This document shows, one piece after another, positions 35,880 to 46,529 of a stretch of 64,000 bases of DNA. Where the stretch lies: contig NC_061508.1 in the NCBI RefSeq assembly GCF_022539505.1, positions 96,141,276 through 96,205,275 on the forward strand, given 5' to 3'. The notes below the pieces were generated by a model, which saw only the letters and a list, made by a program, of their open reading frames with translations, made no database searches and was not told the origin of the DNA. This stretch comes from Lolium rigidum (lineage: Eukaryota > Streptophyta > Magnoliopsida > Poales > Poaceae). Both the position numbers and the translations under genes were made by a program. Every line of letters starts with the position of its first letter. Position 1 is the first letter of the stretch.

Positions 35880-36269
35880 TTAGATGCTTTTGCATCCAAA
35901 TCCAACTTCGAAGTTGTGTGTGGCAAATTGTTAAATCGTGCCGTGTTGGATATGGTTGTTTTGTAAGACTTTATTGTGCCGTGTTGGTTATGGTTGTCTT
36001 ATAAGACTTTATTGTGTCGTGTTCGGTATGGTTATCTTGTAAGACTTTCTGTTGTTGAGTACAATGTAATGTACCATGTACGTGGTACTTGACTTTAATT
36101 ATCTTCTCGTTTATTGTTGTACCCACCTCGTATTTATCTATGGTTTATAGTTCAAGTATAGCTAGTATCTCGTGGAATTTACACAATTACATATGTACTA
36201 TTATGGGGACCGCGTACCGTTGTTTTTTGCTCATATTTTCGATCATCCGTGTTGTTTTATCTTTAAATT
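35880..36269. other. Spacer with short direct repeats
   Basis: GTGTTGGATATGGTTGTTTTGTAAGACTTTATTGTGCC-like sequence occurs three times between 35935 and 36050 with small changes (about 50-bp step). No gene is supported. Confidence 0.5.
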
Positions 36270-37520
36270 TCCGTTTCTCTCGCGGGGTAGGTACCGGTGC
36301 TAAGATTGTCGAGTTCATTTTTGCAGCAGTAGACGAGTGCATGTGTATCTTGAATAGGAGTGCTATATAATTTATGTTTGTTTCTTGTCAGGTTTTCTAT
36401 TGTACATCGTAGGTACAGTGTGGTATATCGTATGGAGTACAGCTTGTTCTACCGAGACGAGTACGTCTCGCAGCACGAGTAGTAGTACCAGATTATATGT
36501 GGTGGTTTTCGTTATTGATTTCGATTCTCATGGAGTAGGTACTCGGTGCTAGGATTGTCGAGTTCATTTTTGCAACAGAGACGAGTGCATGTGTATCATG
36601 AATAGGAGTGCTATATAATTTCTGTTTTGTTTCTTGTCAGGTTTTCTATTGTATAACGTAGGTACATGTGTGGTATATCGTATGGAGTACAAGCTTGTTG
36701 TACCGAGACGAGTACGTCTCGCAGCGACGATTAGGAGTAACGTATTATCTATGGTGGTTTTCGTTAATACTTTCGATTCTGCGGGGTAGGTATTGATGCT
36801 AAGTGTATCGTGTACATTTTTTTTGTAGATACAAGTACATCTTTACCATGAATAGGAGTGCCAGATAATTTATGTTGGTTTTCTTGTCAGGATTTCTATT
36901 GTACATCGTAGGTACAGGTGGTTTATGGTATGGAGTAGTGTTGTTCTACTGAGACGAGTACGTCTGCATCACGAGTAGGAGTATCAGATTATCTATGGTG
37001 GTTTTCGTTAATACTTTCGATTCTGCGGGGTATGTACTGGATGCTAAGTGTATCGTGTACATTTTTTCAGTAGATACAAGTACATCTTTACCATGAATAG
37101 GAGTGCCGTATAATTTCTGTTGGTTTTCTTGTCGTGATTTCTGTTGAATAACGTAGGTACAGTGTGCTTTATTGTATCGAGTACTAGCTTGTTCTACCGA
37201 GACGAGTACGTCTCGCATCACGAGTAGGAGTACCAGATTTTATGTGGTGGTTTTCGTTGTTTCTTTCGATTCTCGCGGAGTAGGTACCGGTGCTAAGTGT
37301 ATCTAGTAAATTTATGCAGTATATACAAGTACATCTGTACCATGAATAGGAGTGCCAGATAATTTCTGTTGGTTTTCTTGTCAGGATTTCGTTGTAAAAC
37401 GTAGGTACATGTGATTTATTGTGTAGAGCACAGCTGGTTCTACCGAGTCGAGTACATCTCGCGGCACGAGTAGGAGTACAAAATGGTTCTACTCGACAAT
37501 TACACGTTTGGGACAAAGAG
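36270..37520 (+). repeat. ~250-bp tandem array, about 5 copies
   Basis: GACGAGTACGTCTCGC, or a variant, recurs near 36455, 36707, 36955, 37200 and 37447. Each is followed by CACGAGTAGGAGTA and later by GGTGGTTTTCGTT and GGGGTAGGTAC. The GACGAGTACGTCTC core is nearly palindromic and carries a central GTAC. Confidence 0.85.
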
Positions 37521-38149
37521 GATTACTAGAATGTCTATGATGAATTTCATTAATATTCCTGCTTCCCATTTTGGTTTATTACTACTAGGTTGATTTTAGG
37601 TTAATTTACGCAACCCGCGCTAAAGAGGTACAGTATCGTGAGAGCAACATTGTATTCCGTATATAAACACACATAATAGCTGTATAATTTAATGTAATTG
37701 GTGTACACAATAAAATATGTCCAACATATTCGGAAAATATAATACGCACATGACTTAATCTACCAGGTTATAAATAAAGCTCCATCCTTCTCGTATTCTT
37801 CCTCATTCATCGTCGTAAACTACAATCACTTCCTTGCAGCTTTTACTCCGGCGTGTCACACATGCATTTCCTTGCACGTCCACCGTCCCCGTTGATTCTA
37901 TCATTGATTGCTTGTTTTTTGGATTGTGCAACTCCCATCAACATATCAATGGTGAAGACAACATCATCTTTCCTTCCGTTGTATTGCACCAGGAGGTGCT
38001 TGATGGTAGTTTAGGCTATCCAGTTGACTCTAGGCTGGCATAGTAAAGTTTCCTCTCATACTCGTCCACCGTAATTAGATCCTCCATGTGTACAAAGTCT
38101 CCGTATTTTTCATCATCGTCGTATTCTCGATTCACCGTCCCTTGGTAGT
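37521..38149. other. Spacer inside the giant element
   Basis: AT-rich in its first half. From 37780 to 38140 the minus strand or plus strand could be a leftover coding piece, but no motif or splice series can be supported. Confidence 0.35.
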
Positions 38150-38845
38150 ATTGCTTCATCGACAAATATAGAAAAACAAGTCATGTGTTCCTCTTGCTGG
38201 CTAACCCGTACTCGTGCGCCCTTCACCGCCGTAATCGACCTCGCCGGCACATGTCCATTCGCAAGTAACAAAAAACATGCGTAAAACATAGGGAAACAAT
38301 ACCGTACTCTCTTCCTAGTGAAGCCGTACTCGAGTACCCACCACCGTTGTACTTGATACACCTTACACCTCGTACCTACATGTAGAATCCACAATTTGCA
38401 AAAAAATATAGGGAAACAGTTATGTATCGCTTTTGCCGCCTAAGCCGTACTCGTGCACCCATCACCGCCGTACTCGACACACCTTGCACCCGTATCTTCT
38501 GCGTAACCCAAAATTTGCGTACAGAATTAGTGAAACAAGTCATTTATTACTCTTGCTGCCTAAGCTGTACTCGTGCGCCTTTCACCTCTGTACTCGACTG
38601 ATATTTTACATGGGAAAGTATTGAGTACTATTGGCTAATAGTTTTTCAAGACTTGTTTTGTGTACTTGTTCCGCGATAGAAATGTACTTTATTCTTGATA
38701 GGTGCTGTGCTTATGCCTTTTGTCGTTGTACTTACGCCTTGATATGTGGCGTACTTGGGACTCTTCTGTCGTTGTACTTACGCCTTGTTTTTGTATGACG
38801 GGGAACATTCACAGTTCTTTGGTACCACTTTGATGCCTGTGGCGG
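38150..38845 (+). repeat. Second copy of the ~120-bp array and its flank
   Basis: Four units of the 33290-34320 type (GTACTCGTGC near 38211, 38328, 38447, 38567) are followed by sequence nearly identical to 34310-34540, including TTGAGTACTATTGGCTAATA and GTACTTGTTCCGCGATAG. This is a duplicated segment about 4.3 kb from the first. Confidence 0.85.
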
Positions 38846-39009
38846 TGTTATCACCAGAATTTGACCAAGTCAGAGGTGGGCCGCGATCGAAGATGGGTGT
38901 GAAGAAATATATAGAAGAAGTATGTGGATCGGCCTTTTATACCAAGTTGGGCTTAATTGCCCGTGTATCTCGTAACATATTAGATCGTATTTTAGTTTAG
39001 AGATAGAGT
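38846..39009 (+). mobile_element. 5' start of an LTR retrotransposon, cut by the gap
   Basis: The duplicated flank stops at GGCGG and sequence starting TGTTATCACCAGAATTTG begins, unrelated to the arrays. It reads like the beginning of a long terminal repeat (TG start; I recall similar Triticeae Gypsy LTRs). The rest is lost in the assembly gap, so family and right border are unknown. Confidence 0.5.
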
Positions 39010-39109
39010 NNNNNNNNNNNNNNNNNNNNNNNNNNNNNNNNNNNNNNNNNNNNNNNNNNNNNNNNNNNNNNNNNNNNNNNNNNNNNNNNNNNNNNNNNNN
39101 NNNNNNNNN
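39010..39109. other. Assembly gap (100 N)
   Basis: Exactly 100 undetermined bases, the usual placeholder for a gap of unknown size. Array sequence resumes directly on the right side. Confidence 1.
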
Positions 39110-42100
39110 GATTCCAACGATGTGAGGTAGAGACAAAACGGAAAAACGGAAAACGGAAAATCACAAGGGGAAACACAGTACCGTGCTCCTCACCGTGATG
39201 ATGGTGTACTCGTCTCCACCTCACATCTGTACTCCACAAGTCTTGCACCTGTACCTGCGCTAGACAAAACGGAAAATCACAAAGGGAAACACGATGCCGT
39301 GCTCCTCACCGTGCGGATCTCGTACTCGTCTCTACCTCACATGCGCACTCCACAAACCTTGCACACAGTACCTGCGCTAGACAAAACGGAAAATCACAAA
39401 GGGAAACACGATGCCGTGCTCCTCACCGTGATGATGGTGTACTCGTCTCCACCTCACATACGTACTCCACAAGTCTTGCACACAGCACTGCGCTAGACAA
39501 AACGGAAAATAACAAAGGGAAACACGATACCGTGCTCCTCACCGTGAGGATGGTGTACTCGTCTCCACTTCACATCTGTACTCCACAAGCCTTGCACCTG
39601 TACCTGCGCTAGACAAAACGAAAATCATCCAGAGGAACACAGAACGTGCTCCTCTTGATGCAGATAAACCAAAAGAGAAACACAGTATCGTTCTCCTCTT
39701 CCTACCTAGGCTGTACTCGTCTCTACGACGAGGATGTACTTCACACCCCTTCGGACGTGTACCTGCGCTAGAGGAAACGGAAATCTTTCCAGATAAACCA
39801 AAAGAGAAACACAGTACCGTTCTCCTCTTCCTACCTAGGGCATGCTCGTCTCTACGACGAGGATGTACTTCACACACCTTCGAACCTGTCACTGCGCTAG
39901 AGAAAACGGAAAATCTTTCCGGGAGAAACCAAAAGAGAAATACGGTACGGTGCTCCTCTTCCTACATAACCTGTACTCTTCTCCACGACGAGGATGTACT
40001 TCACACCCCTTCGAACCTGTACCTGCGCTAGAGAAAACGGAAAATCTTTCCAGATAAACCAAAAGAGAAACACGGTACCGTTCTCCTCTTCCTACCTAGG
40101 CTGTACTCGTCTCTACGACGAGGATGTACTTCACACCCCTTCGGACGTGTACCTGCGCTAGAGGAAACGGAAATCTTTCCGAGATAAATCAAAAGAGAAA
40201 CACGATACCGTTCTCCTCTTCCTACAAAACCTGTACTCGTCTCTACGACGAGGATGTACTTCACACACCTTCGAACCTGTACACACGCTAGAGAAAACGG
40301 AAAATCTTTCCGAGAGAAACCAAAAGAGAAATACGATGCCGTGCTCCTCTTCCTACATAACCTGTACTCATCTCTACGACGAGGATGTACTTCACTCCCC
40401 TTCGGACGTGTACCTGCGCTAGAGGAAACGGAAAATCTTTCCACATAAATCAAAAGAGAACACAGTACCATGCTCCTCTTCCTACATAACCTGTAATCGT
40501 CTCTACGCCGAGGATGTACTTCACACCCCTTTGAACTCTGTACCTGCGCTAGAGAAAACGGAAAATCTTTCCGGAGAAACAAACGAGAGAAACTACCTCG
40601 TACTCCTCTTGGTTCCGACGCTGTACTTGTCTCTACGACGAGGATGTACTTCACACCCCTTCGGACGTGTACCTGCGCTAGAGGAAACGGAAATCTTTCC
40701 GAGATAAATCAAAAGAGAAACACGATGCCGTTCTCCTCTTCCTACAAAACCTGTACTCGTCTCTACGACGAGGATGTACTTCACACACCTTCGAACCTGT
40801 ACCCGCGCTAGAGAAAACGGAAAATCTTTCCGAGATAAACCAAAAGAGAAATACGATACCGTGCTCCTCTTCCTACATAACTCTGTACTCGTCTCTACGA
40901 CGAGGATGTACTTCACACCCCTTCGGACGTGTACCGCGCTAGAGGAAACGGAAAATCTTTCCACATAAATCAAAAGAGAACACGATATCGTGCTCCTCTT
41001 CCTACATAACCTGTAATCGTCTCTACGCCGAGGATGTACTTCACACCCCTTTGAACTTGTACTGCGCTAGAGAAAACGGAAAATCTTTCCGGAGAAACAA
41101 ACGAGAGAAACTACCTCGTACTCCTCTTGGTTCCGACGTCTGTACTTGTCTCTACGACGAGGATGTACTTCACAACCCTTCGAAAATGTACACTGCGCTA
41201 AAGGAAACGGAAATCTTTCCGGATAAATCAAAAGAGAAAACGGAAATCTTTCAAGAGAATAAAAGAGAAAACGGAAATCTTTCAAGAGAATAAAAGAGAA
41301 AACGGAAATCTTTCAAGAGAATAAAAGAGAAAACGGAAATCTTTCCAGAGAATAAAATCCGCAAACATATCATTGCATAACTTCCTGATTCGAACCAGTG
41401 ATTATCAATGTGAAACAAGTGTACTCTTTTCTAACCATGTTGGTTGCATTGTACCTCGCAGGGAAAAAAAATCAAAAAAAAAAATCTTGCAGAACAAATT
41501 TTTGCTCCTCTTGGTGCGGACACTGTACTCGTATCTCCATCACCTTTTGTACTCCAGAATCCTTGCACATGTAACTCCGCCAGACAAAACAGAAATTGTT
41601 GCAGAGAAACAAAAAAAACACGGTTGGTACGGACGCTGTACTCGTCTCTATGTCACCACCGTACTCCACAATCCTTCCACATGTACCTCCGCTAGACAAA
41701 ACAGATATTGTTGCAGAGAAACAAACGAAACACGGACCGTTGCTCCCATTGGTGCGGACACTATACTTGTCTCTCTGTCACCTCCGTAATCCACAATCAT
41801 TGCACATGTACCTGCGTTAGACAAAACGGAAAATCACAAAGGGAAACAAAGGGAAACACGGTATAGTGCTCCTCACCGTGAGTATGTTGTACTCGTTTCT
41901 CCCACACATACGTACTACACAAGCCTTGCACCTGCACTGCGCTAGACAAAACGGAAATTCACAAAGGGAAACACGGTACCGTGCTCCTCATCGTGCGGAT
42001 GCTGTACTCGTCACTACCTCATATATGTACTCCACAAGCCTTGCACCTGTACCTGCGCTAGACAAAACGGAAATTCACAAAGGGAAACACGGTACCGTGC

Positions 42101-43910
42101 TCCTCACCGTGCGGATGCTGTACTCGTTTCTCCCTCATATATGTACTCCACAAACCTTGCACCGTGCACTGCGCTAGACAAAACGGAAAATCACAAATGG
42201 AAACACGATACGGTGCTCCTCACCGTGCGGATCTTGTACTCGTCTCTACCTCACATCTGTACTCCACAAGCCTTGCACCATGTACCGCGCTAGACAAAAC
42301 GGAAAATAACAAAGGGAAACACGATGCCGTGCTCCTCACCGTGATGATGGTGTACTCGTCTCCACCTCACATCCGTACTCCACAAGTCTTGCACACAGTA
42401 CTGCGCTAGACAAAACGGAAAATCACAAAGGAAACACGATGCGGTGCTCCTCACCGTGCGGATACTATACTCGTCTCTACCTCACATCTGTACTCCACAA
42501 ACCTTGCACCTGTACCTGCGCTAGACAAAACGGAAAATCACAAAGGGAAACACAGTACCGTGCTCCTCACCGTGATGATGGTGTACTCGTCTCCACCTCA
42601 CATCTGTACTCCACAAGTCTTGCACATGTACCTGCGCTAGACAAAACGGAAAATCACAAAGGGAAACACGGTACGCGTGCTCCTCACCGTGCGGATACTT
42701 GTACTCGTCTCTACCTCACATCCGTACTCCACAAACCTTGCACACTGCACTGCGCTAGACAAAACGGAAAATCACAAAGGGAAACACAGTACCGTGCTCC
42801 TCACCGTGATGATGGTGTACTCGTCTCCACCTCACATTTGTACTCCACAAGTCTTGCACCTGTACCTGCGCTAGACAAAACGTAAAATAACAAAGGGAAA
42901 CACAGTACCGTGCTCCTCACCGTGAGGATGGTGTACTCGTCTCCACTTCATATCTGTACTCCACAAGCCTTGCACCTGTACCTGCGCTAGACAAAACGGA
43001 AAATAACAAAGGGAAACACAGTACCGTGCTCCTCACCGTGATGATGGTGTACTCGTCTCCACCTCACATCTGTACTCCACAAGTCTTGCACCGTGCCCTG
43101 CGCTAGACAAAACGGAAAATCACAAAGGGAAACACAGTACCGTGCTCCTCACCGTGCGGATACTGTACTCGTCTCTACCTCACATCTGTACTCCACAAAC
43201 CTTGCACCTGTACCTGCGCTAGACAAAACGGAAAATCACAAAGGGAAACACAGTACCGTGCTCCTCACCGTGATGATGGTGTACTCGTCTCCACCTCACA
43301 TCTGTACTCCACAAGTCTTGCACCTGTACCTGCGCTAGACAAAACGGAAAATCACAAAGGGAAACACAGTACCGTGCTCCTCACCGTGCGGATGGTGTAC
43401 TCGTCTCTACCTCACATCTGTACTCCACAAACCTTGCACCTGTACCTGCGCTAGACAAAACGGAAAATCACAAAGGGAAACACGGTGCCGTGCTCCTCAC
43501 CGTGATGATGGTGTACTCGTCTCCACCTCACATCTGTACTCCACAAGTCTTGCACCTGTACTGCGCTAGACAAAACGGAAAATAACAAAGGGAAACACGA
43601 TGCCGTGCTCCTCACCGTGAGGATGGTGTACTCGTCTCCACTTCACATACTGTACTCCACAAGTGTTGCACCTGTACTGCGCTAGACAAAACGAAAATCA
43701 TCCGGAGGAACACGAACGTGCTCCTCTTGATGCGGACTGTTGTACTCGTTAATCCCTCACCTCCATACCAACCAAGCCTTGCACCTTCAACTACAATAGA
43801 CAAAAACGGGAATAATCCGAGAGAAACAAGGTCAAGTGCTCCTCTTAGTGAAGACGATTGTACTCGTATTTCCGCCACATCTGTCTTGTACAAGCCTTGC
43901 ACTTGTACAC
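39110..43910 (+). repeat. 116-bp tandem arrays of several subfamilies, roughly 36 units
   Basis: At 39110-39640 and 41820-43740 the unit is 116 bp: CGTGCTCCTCACCGTG, then GTACTCGTCT, GTACTCCACAAG, GTACCTGCGCTAGAC, AAAACGGAAAATCACAAAGG. At 39690-41220 a related subfamily has CTCCTCTTCCTAC, GTACTCGTCTCTACGACGAG, GTACTTCACAC and CGCTAGAGAAAACGG. At 41480-41820 about three diverged units lie. GTAC words within a unit are 22-23 bp apart. Open frames through the arrays arise from the repeat period and are not genes. Confidence 0.92.
41215..41360 (+). repeat. 31-bp tandem repeat, about 4 copies
   Basis: GAGAAAACGGAAATCTTTCA plus AGAATAAAA repeats with a 31-bp step. The same repeat closes the right array block at about 50320-50520. 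Confidence 0.85.
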
Positions 43911-44028
43911 TGCGCTATTGTCTTTCCTATTATTGTCTTTTTGAGAACAATCCCATCCACACATAGGAAACTAATGAACCACAACATCCACGGCATGCTT
44001 TGGAACAATATAATATATGTAAAAGGCA

Positions 44029-44275
44029 TCTGGACGACAAAACACCGCACTAGGTCCCGTATGTCATAAAGACGAGAATACAATAAGTGTAAAAGAGAGT
44101 GGACGACAAGACCTCACAGTAGCTCCCGGATGTAATAGTGGCAGAATAGAATAAACATAAAATAGAGTGGACGATAATGCCCCCAAGTAGGTCCCAAATG
44201 TATAGAGTCATAATAGAATAAATATAAAAGTGAATGGACAATAACACCCGAAGTAGGTCAGAAATGTCTTTGGGT
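44029..44275 (+). repeat. ~67-bp tandem repeat, four diverged copies, upstream of the B3 gene
   Basis: TGGACGACAAAACACC, TGGACGACAAGACCTC, TGGACGATAATGCCCC and TGGACAATAACACCCG recur at steps of about 65-68 bp, each followed by GTAG(G/C)TCC-like and ATAGAATAAA-type words. The position suggests the promoter region of the B3-domain gene. Confidence 0.75.
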
Positions 44276-44300
44276 AGAAACCACACCAAAACTACTCTAC

Positions 44301-45037
44301 TTGGCTTCTAAAATCAACAGTTCCACACCAACCGCTTTGCAAGAATCCACCTCCTTATCCAAAACAGGAAAAGAAAGCAACAACGACAAGGGAGCATCGC
44401 CGGCATCTCCATCACGGCACACCGGCTTCAATTCGGAAAACTATCCCAGGTTTCGGATCATTGGTATGTATATCTCCAAAACTTATAGATTCGGTGGAAA
44501 CTCTATGTTATAAATAGATCGGTCGCATACCACAATAATGCGGAAAACAGATCTAGGGTCTCTTCGGAAAACGAGTCTCACTACGCTTTCTTTTGCCAAC
44601 TCGTGAATCAAGCACGAACTTGAAGTTCCGCTCATGGATCTAATAGGAACAAACATCACACACATACATCGTATTCGAGGTCAACCAAGGGAAAAAGATC
44701 AAATGTCGGCGGACACGAGAGATATCAATAAGTATATAAAATTTTAATTCCAAGTCAACCAAGAAAACAAGGTTAAATGATTAATATAGGTCATGAACAA
44801 TATATTCGTTGCTAAAATATACTAATATTCCACACTATGATATTTAAATGACAAATAAGAAAAGATATAACTATAAATCAAATGAATTTCATTATCACTT
44901 CGAACTAAGTTGAAACAAATAAATTATTTATATCAAAAATGTATTTGTTTGCATTAGTGAATAATCTGTAGTTCCTTGGTCTCCAAAATATATTGCAAGC
45001 ATATGCAATTTGATGGTTACCTTTTTGTTCTACATAG
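44301..45037 (+). other. Leader region of the B3 gene, possible extra 5' exon
   Basis: An open stretch at 44301-44462 (GASPASPSRHTGFNSENYPR) followed by a possible donor could be an upstream exon, but it has no ATG in frame and the phase to the next exon is not clear. The remainder to 45037 is AT-rich spacer. Confidence 0.35.
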
Positions 45038-46297
45038 AAAATGCTCTCAAGACTGCAAGAGGATGAACACAATAGGGCAAAGAAGTACGGATACTTGTGC
45101 AGAAGCTGTCCAATATGCGAGGCCGACCCTCACTACCAGGTTTCAAAAAATATATTACTCATCAAATACAATGAAAGTTGACCTAAATTCAATTTAAATA
45201 TGATTTACAATGAATGAATTAATAATTGAAATGTCATATCTAGGAAACACTTGCTTGCAAGAATTCGGGAGGCTGCGCAATCAAGGGCGGAGGAATACGG
45301 AAACTTGTGCAACAACTATCCAACATACGGCGTCGACCCTCAAGACCAGGTTTTCAAATAATCATAAGTTAATACTTAGTTGCGTATAAACCATATTACT
45401 TCATGTCATGCAATGAAAGTTAATTTAATTTTATTTAAATCTTAATGCATCTAAACTATATGATCTTAATGCATCTAAAGCTGTAGGAAAGTCACGCAAC
45501 AGGTAATCGGGGTACAACCAACACCGCCCCTGAAAAGAGGCAAAGCAATGATGAAAGTGACAACGGCACGGAAAAAGGTGTTGACGAGAGATATTGATGA
45601 AAGTTATGCACGAGTTTATCTCGGAGGTGTTAAACAAGATAAGCTGTTAGAGGTACAAATAGTAGCAACCAAAAAAGCAAACATTACGGTGAATATATAG
45701 TTTTCAATGAAAAATTTATAATACCTCTTGATTGTAGGACCTGGATCTGTATGGAAACGAAAATTTTGACGAAGCATGCGTCTTTGGAAACCACGTGGAG
45801 ATGAATTACACTCAAGTACTCCAGTCGACAAATGAAGTCATCACGAACCAGACACCAGCTATTAAACATTATATTTGCACCATGACTAAATCATTTGTTA
45901 CAAGAGGCATATCTAAGATGGTAAGTTTATCGGAGTTTTCGTAAGTCTATCTCGTCAATTATATAAAATACTTACTGCCTTCATGACAAGAAAACTTCTG
46001 ACATACTGTACAACAAAACTAATAATGGTTCGTTAATATCTTCTTAGGAATTTTCAGAAGAATTCACTAATGAACACATTCGGGGATTCATACAAGAACC
46101 GGTTAAAGTTCTTTGTCAGCTGCACATCGGGAGACATTACAATGTATGCTACCATGAAGATGGATAAGAATGGGAAAGCTATGATAAAGAAAGGTTTCCG
46201 AGATATAGTTCAAGAATTTTACCTGAAAGAAGGAGACATTTGCTCATTTAGCTTCAAATATGAAAGAGGATCTCCATTCTTACATGGCAGTGCCTAG
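45038..46297 (+). CDS. B3 DNA-binding domain protein inside the giant transposon
   Basis: Three exons join in phase to TAG: 45488-45652, 45738-45920 and 46058-46297. The last two encode a B3-type domain: MTKSFVTRGISKM, then KFFVSCTSGDITMYATM, GKAMIKKGFRDIVQEFYLKE and GDICSFSFKYERG. This matches the order basic start, central strands, lysine-rich KGW/KGF-like turn and GD(I/V)C-F core known from plant B3 factors. Two upstream exon-like pieces, 45038-45139 (AKKYGYLCRSCPICEADPHY) and 45245-45350 (AEEYGNLCNNYPTYGVDPQD), are clearly duplicates of one another, but their phase to the following exon does not fit simply, so the 5' half may be broken or mis-spliced in my model. B3 proteins are sequence-specific DNA-binding regulators in the nucleus. 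Its place between array blocks suggests capture by the element. Confidence 0.6.
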
Positions 46298-46529
46298 CTC
46301 AAGCTTGTCATAACAAAGCTAAAATGTGAGGCGTAAGTTAAAATAAGTACAATGTGTCGTACAGAAACAATGTGAACCACGCAACGAATTACGTTCAAGT
46401 ATTTGTATTTGGTTATTAGTTAATGCTAGTGTCACGTGTACTTTTCAATATTTTATATGTAATATTTGAGAAACTACTCGAATTTATTGACACCTGTAAT
46501 GTTAATGGTAGTGTCATATGTCTGAAATT

